This document shows, piece after piece, positions 17,594 through 25,676 of a stretch of DNA of 64,000 bases. The notes under the pieces were generated by a model. That model was not told where the DNA came from. It worked only from the letters and a program-made list of their open reading frames with translations, and searched no databases. Location: assembly GCF_014696105.1 (NCBI RefSeq), contig NZ_JACJPO010000037.1, positions 16,074-80,073 on the forward strand, read 5' to 3'. The position numbers and the translations under genes are program-made. The stretch comes from Microcoleus sp. FACHB-1515 (GTDB lineage: Bacteria > Cyanobacteriota > Cyanobacteriia > Elainellales > Elainellaceae). Positions within the stretch are counted from its first letter, which is position 1. Every line of letters begins with the position of its first letter.

Positions 17594-18319
17594 GTGTCGA
17601 TAGAAGTCACGACAACTCAACCGCTTGCGTCGATGGCGATCGAGCCAGTGCCGCCGACGCCACCCACTGATTTAGTCTTTGACGATGGAGTTCCGTTGGA
17701 AAGCCCACGCCACCGCGTTGCGATGAATCTACTGATTCGTTCGGCTCATCAGGCACTGCGCGATCGATCGGACTTCTATGTGGGCGGCAATATGTTTGTC
17801 TACTACAGCCGCACTCAGGCGATGAATCGTGATTTTCGTGGCCCTGACTTCTTTGTTGCCCTCGATGTTGATGGCAAACGCGATCGCAAGGCGTGGATCA
17901 CCTGGGAAGAGGAAGGCCAGTATCCCGATATGATTGTCGAGTTGCTCTCAGAAAGTACCGAAACGGTGGATCGCGGGCAAAAGAAGCGGCTGTATGAGCG
18001 CGTGTTCAAGACGCCGGACTATTTCGTCTTTGACCCGTTTGATCCGCAGTCGTTGCAGGGCTGGCGCTTGCATCTGGGGCAGGGCTATCAGCCGTTGCAG
18101 CCGAATGAGCAGGGCTGGCTGTGGTGTGAGACGTTGCAGTTGTGGCTGGGGCTGTGGTCAGGGGTGGTCGATCGCGAACCATCGGAGGGTAGTTGTGCCT
18201 GGTTGCGTTTCTTTGATGCGGCAGGTCATCTGGTGTTGCTGCCGGAAGAGAAGGGGGAGCAAATGATGGAACGCTTGCGGGCGCGTGGCATTGACCCAGA
18301 TGAGTTGCTGAGTGAGTAG
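17594..18319 (+). CDS. Uma2 family (DUF820) putative endonuclease, copy B
   Basis: A GTG start at 17594 stands at the same place as the ATG of copy A, after the same GGAGGAAGC ribosome-binding sequence, giving 241 residues. A longer frame runs back over the HNH gene and is unlikely to be translated. Core features match copy A (RDFRGPDFFVALDV, PDMIVELLSEST, RARGIDPDELL). The integrase gene follows 13 nt later. Confidence 0.83.
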   Translation: MSIEVTTTQPLASMAIEPVPPTPPTDLVFDDGVPLESPRHRVAMNLLIRSAHQALRDRSDFYVGGNMFVYYSRTQAMNRDFRGPDFFVALDVDGKRDRKAWITWEEEGQYPDMIVELLSESTETVDRGQKKRLYERVFKTPDYFVFDPFDPQSLQGWRLHLGQGYQPLQPNEQGWLWCETLQLWLGLWSGVVDREPSEGSCAWLRFFDAAGHLVLLPEEKGEQMMERLRARGIDPDELLSE

Positions 18320-18332
18320 GGGGTGATCGCCC

Positions 18333-19328
18333 ATGTCGTCTTCCTCTGTTGATCCAGTTTTGCCGATCATAATTGTGCCGTTTGAGGGTGGGCGATCGGA
18401 GGAGTTGCCATCCAAACCGCCGGATCTGCGCGACTGGCAGATCGAAGAGTTTCTCAGGCAGACGGGCAAGGCGGAGAACACGCAGCGCACTTACCGAGGT
18501 CAGCTTCAGCGGTTTGCGGTTTGGTGCGATCGCTCTTGGCTCGACGTGACGCCCAGCGACATCGGCAAGTATCGGCGGGAGTTGAAAGGTAAGGGGCTGA
18601 AGCCTGCTTCGGTGAATCACGCGCTCAATACGTTGCGATCGTTCTACGGTTGGCTGCGCCGCAGCAATGGCTACCCGATGAATCAGCCCTTGCCCACCGA
18701 TGCGATCGACCTGGAACGCCAAGAGGAGCCGCAGGCCGCCCATATTGATGCGGAGGATTTGGGCGAGTTGTGGGCGGTGCTGGAGTTGGAGGAGAAGACA
18801 CGGGTGCGCGATCGTGCCATCATCGCCGTTTTGAGTCACGGCCTGCGGGCATCTGAGGCATCAGCGCTGAACGTGGAAAGCTGGAATGGCAAGATTTTGA
18901 TTGTGCATCGATCGAAGGGGCAGAACGTCAGTCAGGTGCCGTTGAATCGGGAAGCGAGGCAGCATTTGGAGGCGTATTTGGCGTGGCGATCGATTCAGGG
19001 TGGGGTGTTTGAGCCAGTGCCGGAGAGTGCCATGTTTTTGTGCCAAGACCCGAAGCACAGCGGGCAACGGTTGGGCTATCAGGGGTTGCACAAGATGGTC
19101 AAGAGGCTGGGGGCGATCGCTGGGGTGAAGGGCATCCATCCACATCGATTCCGCCACTCGTTTGGGACAGAGGTGACTCGGCGCGGCGTTGACCCGCTGT
19201 ATGGCAAGGAGTTAATGGGAATTAAGAGCGATCGCGTCTTCGAGCGCTACACCAAGGGCGTGTTTAAGCAGGCGGCGGCGGATGCTTATCTTAGGGCGAT
19301 CGGCGAAAGCGATGACGACAACCAGTAG
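18333..19328 (+). CDS. Tyrosine recombinase/integrase, XerC/XerD-like
   Basis: A 331-residue protein with an N-terminal SAM-like core-binding domain (about 35-120: FLRQTGKAENTQRTYRGQL) and a C-terminal catalytic domain. The catalytic set is visible: Arg in SHGLRASEASAL, HRFRHSFG near 270 and the nucleophile Tyr in ERYTKG near 305. The second His region reads LMGIKS instead of the usual LGH. It may resolve plasmid multimers or mobilise this segment. No attachment site was identified. It is close behind Uma2 copy B. Confidence 0.88.
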   Translation: MSSSSVDPVLPIIIVPFEGGRSEELPSKPPDLRDWQIEEFLRQTGKAENTQRTYRGQLQRFAVWCDRSWLDVTPSDIGKYRRELKGKGLKPASVNHALNTLRSFYGWLRRSNGYPMNQPLPTDAIDLERQEEPQAAHIDAEDLGELWAVLELEEKTRVRDRAIIAVLSHGLRASEASALNVESWNGKILIVHRSKGQNVSQVPLNREARQHLEAYLAWRSIQGGVFEPVPESAMFLCQDPKHSGQRLGYQGLHKMVKRLGAIAGVKGIHPHRFRHSFGTEVTRRGVDPLYGKELMGIKSDRVFERYTKGVFKQAAADAYLRAIGESDDDNQ

Positions 19329-19427
19329 TGACCACATCAAGAAGTATTGGATAGCTAGCCAGCTTCAAAAAGTAGCAATTGCACTCAGTGATATCGCCTA
19401 CGTTGAACAATTTCACCTGACGTAAAA

Positions 19428-19970
19428 CTAGACAGAACCAAATATGCGGGCTGAAGTCCGTTGTTCGTAGGGTGCATGGTCAGGGCGATTAATCAATTCC
19501 ATGTGCATCCCCCAAGGCGTAATAAAGTAGGTCGAAGTGATCCCAGCTTCTTCGCTTTCATCCACGGCGTGAACGATCGACTCCAGCACCTTGACATCGC
19601 GCTGTGCCTTGAGATACGCAATCGCAGCATCCATATCATCCACATAAAAAGCGAGATGCCGCCCACCTGCATCGCTCACTCGCGGCGGAGTCGTCGTTTG
19701 CTCTAAAGCTTTAAATTCGACTAGCTCAATGTTGTTCACCGGACCGCAACGCAGCAGTGCCAGTCGAACTTCTCCAGGACTTGCTCCCAGATGAGTCTGC
19801 ATCCAATTGGGTTCTGGTTCACCGTAAGGTCCGGCTTGATAGAGCAGTTCACAGCCCAGAACTGTGATGAAAAAGTCGATCGCTTGATCGAGATCTGGAA
19901 CGGTGTAGCCTGCATGGTCAATATTTCTAGCAGTTGGAATACCGCCCTTAAATCCAGATTCCATTGTCAT
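19428..19970 (-). CDS. VOC (glyoxalase/dioxygenase superfamily) protein
   Basis: A 180-residue protein with the vicinal-oxygen-chelate start NIDHAGYTVPDLDQAIDFF, a second module with GRHLAFYVDDMDAAIAYL, and the metal-ligand region WGMHMELI. These enzymes act on small metabolites using a divalent metal. It is the last of four genes in a tight minus-strand operon with an alpha/beta hydrolase, an SDR and a GST, which suggests detoxification or turnover of an electrophilic compound. The substrate is unknown. Confidence 0.87.
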   Translation of the reverse strand: MTMESGFKGGIPTARNIDHAGYTVPDLDQAIDFFITVLGCELLYQAGPYGEPEPNWMQTHLGASPGEVRLALLRCGPVNNIELVEFKALEQTTTPPRVSDAGGRHLAFYVDDMDAAIAYLKAQRDVKVLESIVHAVDESEEAGITSTYFITPWGMHMELINRPDHAPYEQRTSARIFGSV

Positions 19971-19979
19971 ACTCCTCCC

Positions 19980-20888
19980 TCATGTTAAGGCTGATTCGGA
20001 ACGCTGCGCTACGTCTTGGAAGAACGTTAACAGTTGCTCGATGAGATAATCGGGACGCTCATCGGGAATGAAATGTCCACAGCGATCGACACTTCCCCCT
20101 CGAACATTAGTCGCAACCGCAGCCATCATCGTTTTTACCTTTTCTCCCGTCACCGTTTCGCCCCCAAGCGCCAAAACCGGAACTCGAATGGGATGTTGCA
20201 CCAGTGGTTCTGTCTGCTCGATTGATGCAAAAATCGATCGGTAGACGCCTAATGCACCGCGAATGCCATCAGGCGTGGCGAAAGTGCGAAGATATTCCTC
20301 GATCGCTTCTGGCTCGATCGCGCTGGGGTCGTTGCAATAGGTGTTGTAGAAGTAGGTCAAAAACGCCCGCTCCTGCCCAGCAATCAGCGTTTCTGGCAGA
20401 TCGGGTGCAAGGAAGAATGTCCACCACCACAGGCCACCCTTCTGGGTCGATTGCGGTGAGAACTTGAAAATTTGCTCCAGGTGTGCGTTGAGCAGCACAG
20501 GTTCTTCGAGGTACGTCAAACTCATCACTTCATTCGGGTAGTCGCTGGCATACAGCAGGGCAGGCGGTGCACCCATATCGTGGGCGACCAGATGGATTTT
20601 CTCAAAGCCTAATTGTTGAACCAGTTGATGGAAGTCTTTGCAGAGCGATCGCGCATCATACCCGCTCGTCGGCTTATCTGAGTCGCCATAGCCACGCATA
20701 TCCGGGGCAATCACCGTGTATTGCTCGACCAGAGCAGGCATAATTTTTCGCCAGCAATACCAGGTTTCAAGGAAGCCGTGCCAAAGCAAAACAGGCTCGC
20801 CTTGTCCGCCGATGACATAGTGCAAGTTCACGTCGTTGACTGCGGTGGTGTGATGCGAGAAGCGATCGTCCAGTGGAATGGAATTCAT
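19980..20888 (-). CDS. Alpha/beta hydrolase, epoxide hydrolase-like
   Basis: A 302-residue alpha/beta hydrolase: HGFLETWYCWRK oxyanion region, RGYGDSDKP, a nucleophile elbow HDMGAPPAL where Asp takes the nucleophile place as in epoxide hydrolases and haloalkane dehalogenases, and a final His in CGHFIPDERP. It sits 9 nt from the SDR gene upstream and 9 nt from the VOC gene downstream, so it is cotranscribed. The actual substrate cannot be told. Confidence 0.87.
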   Translation of the reverse strand: MNSIPLDDRFSHHTTAVNDVNLHYVIGGQGEPVLLWHGFLETWYCWRKIMPALVEQYTVIAPDMRGYGDSDKPTSGYDARSLCKDFHQLVQQLGFEKIHLVAHDMGAPPALLYASDYPNEVMSLTYLEEPVLLNAHLEQIFKFSPQSTQKGGLWWWTFFLAPDLPETLIAGQERAFLTYFYNTYCNDPSAIEPEAIEEYLRTFATPDGIRGALGVYRSIFASIEQTEPLVQHPIRVPVLALGGETVTGEKVKTMMAAVATNVRGGSVDRCGHFIPDERPDYLIEQLLTFFQDVAQRSESALT

Positions 20889-20897
20889 AGGAATCGG

Positions 20898-21701
20898 TTA
20901 AATCGTGAGAATGCTGCCACCATCAATCCGAATATTCGTTCCGTTGATGTAGTCTGCCAAGGGGCTACTAAGAAAGGCGATTAAGTTGGCGACATCTTCG
21001 GGGCTTGCCAGCCGTCCCGTTGGGTTATCCAATTCATGTGTCAGAACATATTGCTCAATCTCTGACCATTCAGTGCTGCGACCTTCTTGCTGGGCGGCTT
21101 CGGTCATGCGCTGACGAATGCGATCGGTGACAATGATTCCCGGACTGATGACGTTGACGGTGACGCCTGTGCGATCGAATCGCTTCGATAAACTTTTGGT
21201 GAGATTGAGCAGCGCACATTTGGCCGCCGCATAGTCCGGCATCATCGCAAACGGTTGAATTGATTGGGCACTGGCGATGTTGATAATCCGTCCCCAGCCC
21301 AACGATTCAAGATGTGGTCTGAGGGCGTTGACCAACCGAACGATGACGAGGACAACGCCGTCATACATCTGCGCCCAGTCCTCAGCAGTCGCATCATCCC
21401 AGGTTTCGTAATGTCCGATCAGTCCAGCGTTGTTGATCAAAATATCAACTTCACCAAACGCCGCTCGTGCATCTTGAGCGATTTGCTGTGCCCCGTCTAC
21501 AGAATTCAACTCCCCAAACACGACGGCTGATTTACCACCTTCCGATCGAATCTCGGCAGCGATCGCTTCGGTGCGGTCTCGATCGCGCCCGTGCACAATC
21601 ACGTAGGCTCCTTCACGCGCCAGTGTTTTGGCGATCGATGCTCCGGTTCCGGCACTCGATCCTGTGACTAAAGCGCGTTTTCCTGTCAGTTTTAAATCCA
21701 T
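20898..21701 (-). CDS. Short-chain dehydrogenase/reductase (SDR)
   Basis: The start at MDLKLTGKRALVTG (21701) gives 267 residues; a longer frame begins at 21749. The cofactor motif is TGSSAGTGASIA, with NNAG in the middle, Ser in NIASAQS and the catalytic YAAAK. This is a classical NAD(P)-dependent oxidoreductase of the 3-oxoacyl-ACP-reductase type. It is the second gene of the GST-SDR-hydrolase-VOC operon. Confidence 0.9.
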   Translation of the reverse strand: MDLKLTGKRALVTGSSAGTGASIAKTLAREGAYVIVHGRDRDRTEAIAAEIRSEGGKSAVVFGELNSVDGAQQIAQDARAAFGEVDILINNAGLIGHYETWDDATAEDWAQMYDGVVLVIVRLVNALRPHLESLGWGRIINIASAQSIQPFAMMPDYAAAKCALLNLTKSLSKRFDRTGVTVNVISPGIIVTDRIRQRMTEAAQQEGRSTEWSEIEQYVLTHELDNPTGRLASPEDVANLIAFLSSPLADYINGTNIRIDGGSILTI

Positions 21702-21773
21702 AAGAGTTGATGACCATAAATTGAGCTTCATTGATTCGTTTGTTAGCAACGATTAGAAAATCGATTTTTTCAC

Positions 21774-22394
21774 TCATTGATCGATTCCTTGCTGCGTCAT
21801 TGTTCGCTGCACACCTTCGTCTTCACGCAGTATTTGATAGAAGCGGGACAGGTTGGGATAGTCCGCCAAGCGATCGGGCAGCGCGTTTCCCCAGCGAATC
21901 ATGGCAAAGGCATAGGCATCAGCGATCGTGCGACGATTCCCGACCAGGTGTTCTTTCCCGTCCAGATAGGCATCCAAATGCTTGAAGACGCGATCGATCA
22001 GCTTGTAGGACTTTTCTTTGACAGCTTGCTGAGTTTCCTTGCGCTCATCGATCGCGTATCGCTGCGGTGCAAAAAAGGGAAAGAACGCAGGATGCACGTC
22101 GCCTGTGAGAAATGCCAGCCAGCGATCGAGTTCGTAGACATCTTGCAATGTGCCGTCGTCGCCCAGCTTGGCATCAGGATATTTATGCGCCAGATATTTC
22201 AGCAGGGCATCGGCTTGATTCATCACGCCACTGTCACCGTCGATCAGGGCAGGCACTTGTCCTAGCGGGTTCAGTTGTAGATAGTCTGGGTCGCTGGGCT
22301 TGACCTTTTGCAGGTCGTAAGGTTCGCCAATCCATTCCAGAACAATGTGGGGCGCAAGCGCACAAGTTCCCGGAGCGTAGAATAGTTTGATCAT
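21774..22394 (-). CDS. Glutathione S-transferase family protein
   Basis: A 206-residue protein with an N-terminal thioredoxin-like domain (MIKLFYAPGTCALAPHIVLEW) and a C-terminal helical domain. Cys11 lies where bacterial beta-class GSTs have their glutathione-interacting cysteine. It is the first gene of the four-gene minus-strand operon, divergent from a LysR regulator, with the shared intergenic region at 22395-22644. Confidence 0.9.
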   Translation of the reverse strand: MIKLFYAPGTCALAPHIVLEWIGEPYDLQKVKPSDPDYLQLNPLGQVPALIDGDSGVMNQADALLKYLAHKYPDAKLGDDGTLQDVYELDRWLAFLTGDVHPAFFPFFAPQRYAIDERKETQQAVKEKSYKLIDRVFKHLDAYLDGKEHLVGNRRTIADAYAFAMIRWGNALPDRLADYPNLSRFYQILREDEGVQRTMTQQGIDQ

Positions 22395-22557
22395 GCTTTG
22401 AAGAAAAATGGTGAATCAGTCGATCGCTGTTCATTCGCTGTTCATTCGATCGCGTGAGATTGCCAATACCAGCCGCGCTTATGAAGTGCCATCTTGCTCG
22501 AAATATTGCGGCTTCATTCCACGCTTAATCTTGAATGATTCGATACAGCCGCAGTAC

Positions 22558-22625
22558 TACCCTAAAGGTATAGATCCGCCGCAGTGCGATACCAATTTCG
22601 TTTAGCAGCAATACTCTTAAAGTAT
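22558..22625. promoter_or_regulatory. Two T-N11-A palindromes, probable LysR binding sites
   Basis: Between the divergent GST operon and the LysR gene lie TACC-CTAAA-GGTA (22558-22570) and ATACT-CTTAA-AGTAT (22611-22625). Both are interrupted palindromes with the T-N11-A pattern that LysR proteins recognise, and both lie close upstream of the LysR start, so autoregulation and control of the operon are plausible. Confidence 0.5.
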
Positions 22626-22644
22626 CGATCGCTTCAATTCAATC

Positions 22645-23553
22645 ATGGAGTTGCGGCAGCTACACTATTTTCTGGCAGTGGCAGAAGAACTCAGCTTTAG
22701 TCAGGCAGCGCGACGGCTCAATATGGCGCAACCACCACTTACGCGCCAAATTCGACAGCTTGAGCAGGAGTTGGGCGTTCAACTGTTTGAGCGTAATAGT
22801 CGCCGTGTGGAACTCACTGAGGTTGGGGGAGTGTTTGTTGAGGAAGCCCGTCACATCTTGGGACAAGTTGAGCGAAGTATCCAGACTGCTCAACGGGCGG
22901 GGCGGGGTGAAGTGGGTCGGTTAACGGTTGCGTTTGAAGGATCTTCCGCCTATGACATCATTCCTACCTCGCTGAAAAACTATCGTGAGCAATTTCCAGA
23001 TGTGGAGTTAATCGTGGTGGGACTGACAACAGATCAACAGGTAGAGGCACTGCATAAAGGAGAAATTCAAGTCGGATTTGTTGTTCCGCCGCTGCAACAA
23101 GCAGAAGGTTTAATCGTTGAAACGGTGCTGGAGGAACCCCTGGTTTTAGCTTTACCGGAGGCGCATCCTTTGGCTGCACAGGCAAAGGTGAAGGTACGAT
23201 CGCTCGCCGATCAAGCGTTCATTTTAGGACAGCGGAATACAGGTTGTGGCTGGTATGACCAGGTGATTGCTTTATGCCGTCGATCGAGCTTCAGTCCTCG
23301 TGTTGTGCAGGAAGTTAGCGAGATGCAGGTATTGTTAGGTTTGGTGGCAGCAGGCTTAGGCGTGGCAGTTGTTTCCGGTGCTGCGAAACAGTTTCAGCGA
23401 TCGGGCGTGGTGTACCGAGAGTTGCAGCCTGCCTCACCCGAAGTATCACTGGCGATCGCTTGGAGAGAAGGCGATGCGTCTGTCACGCTGCCAGCGTTTT
23501 TAGAGATTGTCCGTTCAGTTTCAACATCGTTGAATGGGGACAGCGATGTTTGA
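22645..23553 (+). CDS. LysR family transcriptional regulator
   Basis: A 302-residue protein with an N-terminal winged helix-turn-helix (MELRQLHYFLAVAEELSFSQ, AQPPLTRQIRQLEQ, LFERNSRRVELTEVG) and a periplasmic-binding-like effector domain (RLTVAFEGSSAYDIIPTSLK). Its divergence from the GST operon is the usual layout for a LysR activator and its target. The effector is unknown but should be a small molecule handled by that operon. Confidence 0.93.
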   Translation: MELRQLHYFLAVAEELSFSQAARRLNMAQPPLTRQIRQLEQELGVQLFERNSRRVELTEVGGVFVEEARHILGQVERSIQTAQRAGRGEVGRLTVAFEGSSAYDIIPTSLKNYREQFPDVELIVVGLTTDQQVEALHKGEIQVGFVVPPLQQAEGLIVETVLEEPLVLALPEAHPLAAQAKVKVRSLADQAFILGQRNTGCGWYDQVIALCRRSSFSPRVVQEVSEMQVLLGLVAAGLGVAVVSGAAKQFQRSGVVYRELQPASPEVSLAIAWREGDASVTLPAFLEIVRSVSTSLNGDSDV

Positions 23554-23821
23554 AAATAACCTTCAGCGCGACACTGATGCTGCACAGAAGCTCGCGGAGT
23601 TTGTGGCGCTCCCGCCTGAGAACATGAGGATCACGCTGTCGTTAGATGCTCAGCCCTTACCGGAGTACCCGCTGCATCCAGCTTTGCAAGCAGCTTGTCC
23701 GCACCCCCGCAGTCAGTGCACCCGCACACTCAAAGACGATTTTCTGCTCAAGCCAGATCCGGCAACTGCAAATTCAGATGAGCCAAATTCACTACTCCAT
23801 TCCTGGCTTTCGATCGCATGA
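23546..23821 (+). CDS. Small hypothetical protein overlapping the LysR 3' end
   Basis: A 91-residue frame starting MFENNLQRDTDAAQKLAEF, overlapping the last 8 nt of the LysR gene and the first 44 nt of the next gene. No family is recognised and no strong ribosome-binding site is seen. It fills the gap between two better supported genes, but its proline-rich tail could be non-coding. Confidence 0.35.
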   Translation: MFENNLQRDTDAAQKLAEFVALPPENMRITLSLDAQPLPEYPLHPALQAACPHPRSQCTRTLKDDFLLKPDPATANSDEPNSLLHSWLSIA

Positions 23822-24260
23822 CTACAGCCATCCTCGATCGCCCCTGCCTGCCGATTTGCCAGTGGGCGATTGCACGCCGCAACAACTGTGGGTCGCCCTA
23901 ATGCTCAACAGCGGCTTTAACTCGTTCGATCCCTATCAAGTCGCGAGCGATCTCTACGAAAACCCGCAGCTCTGGCACGGCTTTGCCCTACTGCCAGACA
24001 TTGAAACGATGACCCGCGAGCAGCATCCTCGACTCTGGCGCAGGGGCTACCTCAGGTTTCTGCCCCTGCTGGAGGAGCGTCATAATTGCGATACGCTCTA
24101 CATCCTATCGGCTGATGATGAACACGTGTTTGAGCTGGTGAATTTTGGTCAGGAGTGGCAGGCCGATGACGTGCAGGTGTACGCGGGTGAAGCCGCAGCC
24201 AGACTGGTTGGCGATGAGGACGATCGCGCCTTGCCCGTTTTGCGCTATTGGTGGGACTAA
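23778..24260 (+). CDS. Hypothetical protein
   Basis: The ATG at 23778 gives 160 residues (MSQIHYSIPGFRSHDYSHPR and onward); a longer frame reaches back to 23646. The composition is that of a normal soluble protein rich in aromatic residues (LWHGFALLPDIETM, VFELVNFGQEW). No family is recognised. It is followed by the palindrome-rich gap at 24261-24642. Confidence 0.55.
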   Translation: MSQIHYSIPGFRSHDYSHPRSPLPADLPVGDCTPQQLWVALMLNSGFNSFDPYQVASDLYENPQLWHGFALLPDIETMTREQHPRLWRRGYLRFLPLLEERHNCDTLYILSADDEHVFELVNFGQEWQADDVQVYAGEAAARLVGDEDDRALPVLRYWWD

Positions 24261-24432
24261 AATCAGCGGCTTGCAGGGATTGGGCAAATTTCTGTCCGGT
24301 GTTTGCTTGAGCCATGCAAAAATTCTGACGCAGCCGCGATGACCACCTGATGCGATCGTACCACTGACACACTTCGGGAGATGCTGCTTTTTGGCGATCA
24401 ACCGTGGCGAAGGCAGCACAAACTTTGCGAGG

Positions 24433-24466
24433 TTTCTGCACGGTTGAAGGGTTTACCGTGCAGAAA
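24433..24466. repeat. Long-loop palindrome, TTTCTGCACGGT family
   Basis: Perfect 12-bp arms TTTCTGCACGGT (24433-24444) and ACCGTGCAGAAA (24455-24466) with a 10-nt loop. It is the only copy of this sequence I see, but it has the same size and layout as the neighbouring TTCTGTCGA palindromes. The lack of a T-run argues against a terminator. Confidence 0.7.
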
Positions 24467-24470
24467 TAGG

Positions 24471-24549
24471 TTTTCTGTCGAGTTGAACCTTGAATCGACA
24501 GAAAATTAGTTCAAGGTTGTTCTGTCGCTTGAGGTTTAAATCGACAGAA
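24471..24549. repeat. Two palindromes of the TTCTGTCGA family
   Basis: The first has TTTTCTGTCGA (24471-24481) and TCGACAGAAAA (24495-24505) around 13 nt. The second has TTCTGTCG (24520-24527) and CGACAGAA (24542-24549) around 14 nt. The loops share a TTGAACCTTGAA-like sequence. Further copies lie at 25160-25191 and 25204-25233, just before a small DUF6788-like gene. Confidence 0.75.
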
Positions 24550-24642
24550 TTTAGCACTAGTCTCCCGCTCCTCGGGTTGGAAGGCTCTTGAATAAGTTCA
24601 ATAAAACTAAAAATCAAGCCGCGTAGTGAGATGCTGCATCAA

Positions 24643-24918
24643 CTACTCCTGCTGGATCTGCAAATCCAGTTGATTCGTGATGTCCATGACCACACCTTTA
24701 TTCTTCAAATCCCCTAATGCCTTGTAGAAGTTACCAATGCTCAAATCCCAGCGATCGCAAAACGCTGTGACATCCACACTCGGATTTAGCTTGCCCGGGT
24801 AATCAATCTGCAAGGCAAAGAATAGGTAGTCCCGATCGCTCGTCAGCAGTTTGCGATCGCGAATTCGCAGCAGTTCATCTCGGTCCAGCCAATATCCAAT
24901 TTGCTGAGCGGTCGTCAT
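24643..24918 (-). CDS. Small winged-helix-like DNA-binding protein
   Basis: A 91-residue protein; its DRWDLSIGNFYKALGDLKNKGVV segment reads like the recognition part of a winged helix, with helix ALQIDYPGKLNP before it. It lies between clusters of TTCTGTCGA palindromes on both sides, so it may bind them or regulate its own region. Small proteins of this type occur in cyanobacterial plasmids. Function unproven. Confidence 0.55.
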   Translation of the reverse strand: MTTAQQIGYWLDRDELLRIRDRKLLTSDRDYLFFALQIDYPGKLNPSVDVTAFCDRWDLSIGNFYKALGDLKNKGVVMDITNQLDLQIQQE

Positions 24919-25159
24919 GGCACTTGGGGCGAATAGTACATTAGCTCACCACAAAAATTGTATTTGGTCATTGGGCGTTCGGGCTGCAAGTTCTGTCAAT
25001 CTGACAAAGACTCTTGCCTACCTGCCGGTAGGCAGGGAAAGCTTGGCAGTCAAGAGATGCAACTCACCGACAAGACTTACGGAATCAGAATAACCAGCCG
25101 TGCAGGTGCATCACCAATTCAAGGAGAGGTTTTACAAAGCCTGAATCGAGCAACATTCT

Positions 25160-25233
25160 GTTCTGTCGATTAAGCTTTGAATCGACAGAACAATCTACTC
25201 TTATTCTGGCGATCGAGTTACAAATCGATAGAA
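25160..25233. repeat. TTCTGTCGA-family palindromes directly upstream of a small gene
   Basis: A perfect copy has GTTCTGTCGATT (25160-25171) and AATCGACAGAAC (25180-25191) around 8 nt. A degenerate copy has TTCTGGCGAT (25204-25213) and ATCGATAGAA (25224-25233). The second ends 4 nt before the ATG at 25238, so a protein bound there would block translation or transcription of that gene. Confidence 0.75.
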
Positions 25234-25237
25234 CAAA

Positions 25238-25561
25238 ATGACTAGCCCCCACCTAGAAGCCGAGCGCGATCACCTGCTTCAAAAGATCCAATCCATCCGC
25301 AACTCTGGCAGTGTGGCTCCGCTCAACGTCTGGATCAGTCCTGCACCAAAGGGTGAATACCTCTACTACAAACTCAGCAGCAAGAATCCCCAGTACAAGA
25401 ATCAGCACTTGGGCAAGGCTGGCAGCGAAAAGTACCGCGACTGGAGAGCCAGAATCCAGCGGCGGGAGGCGATCGCTGAATTGGAACAACAGCTTTCGAT
25501 GCTGCAAACACTGATCGATCGGCAAACATCCATACTTGTTGAACTACCCGCAGGAGAATAG
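25238..25561 (+). CDS. Small DUF6788-like protein behind a palindrome
   Basis: A 107-residue basic protein with a YYKLSSKNPQYKNQHLGKAG segment that resembles the YYA-Y-YVGK core of the DUF6788 protein at 45678, followed by a coiled-coil-like tail (AIAELEQQLSMLQTLIDR). It lacks the CxxxxCxC cysteine cluster of that protein. The palindrome 4 nt upstream suggests autoregulation or recognition of the repeat family. The family assignment is weak. Confidence 0.5.
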   Translation: MTSPHLEAERDHLLQKIQSIRNSGSVAPLNVWISPAPKGEYLYYKLSSKNPQYKNQHLGKAGSEKYRDWRARIQRREAIAELEQQLSMLQTLIDRQTSILVELPAGE

Positions 25562-25676
25562 ACAGCAAGTTAAGGATATTGAGCGAACTATTCACGATCG
25601 CCACACAATACTCTGTTCAAGCTTTTGAAGTAAACGTTTGCGTTATGCTGAAAGCCAAGCTTATCAGTGGAATGGC

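Noticed and set aside
18006..18839. 277-codon minus-strand frame
   Set aside because: It covers the end of Uma2 copy B and the start of the integrase in antisense, and its end is Pro/Thr/Ala low complexity.
24433..24549. Palindromes as transcription terminators
   Set aside because: No T-runs follow the arms, the loops are long, and copies lie immediately before start codons.
25017..25036. Palindromic sequence around CTGCCGGTAGGCAG
   Set aside because: Single short copy here with no nearby gene start; no basis for a function.
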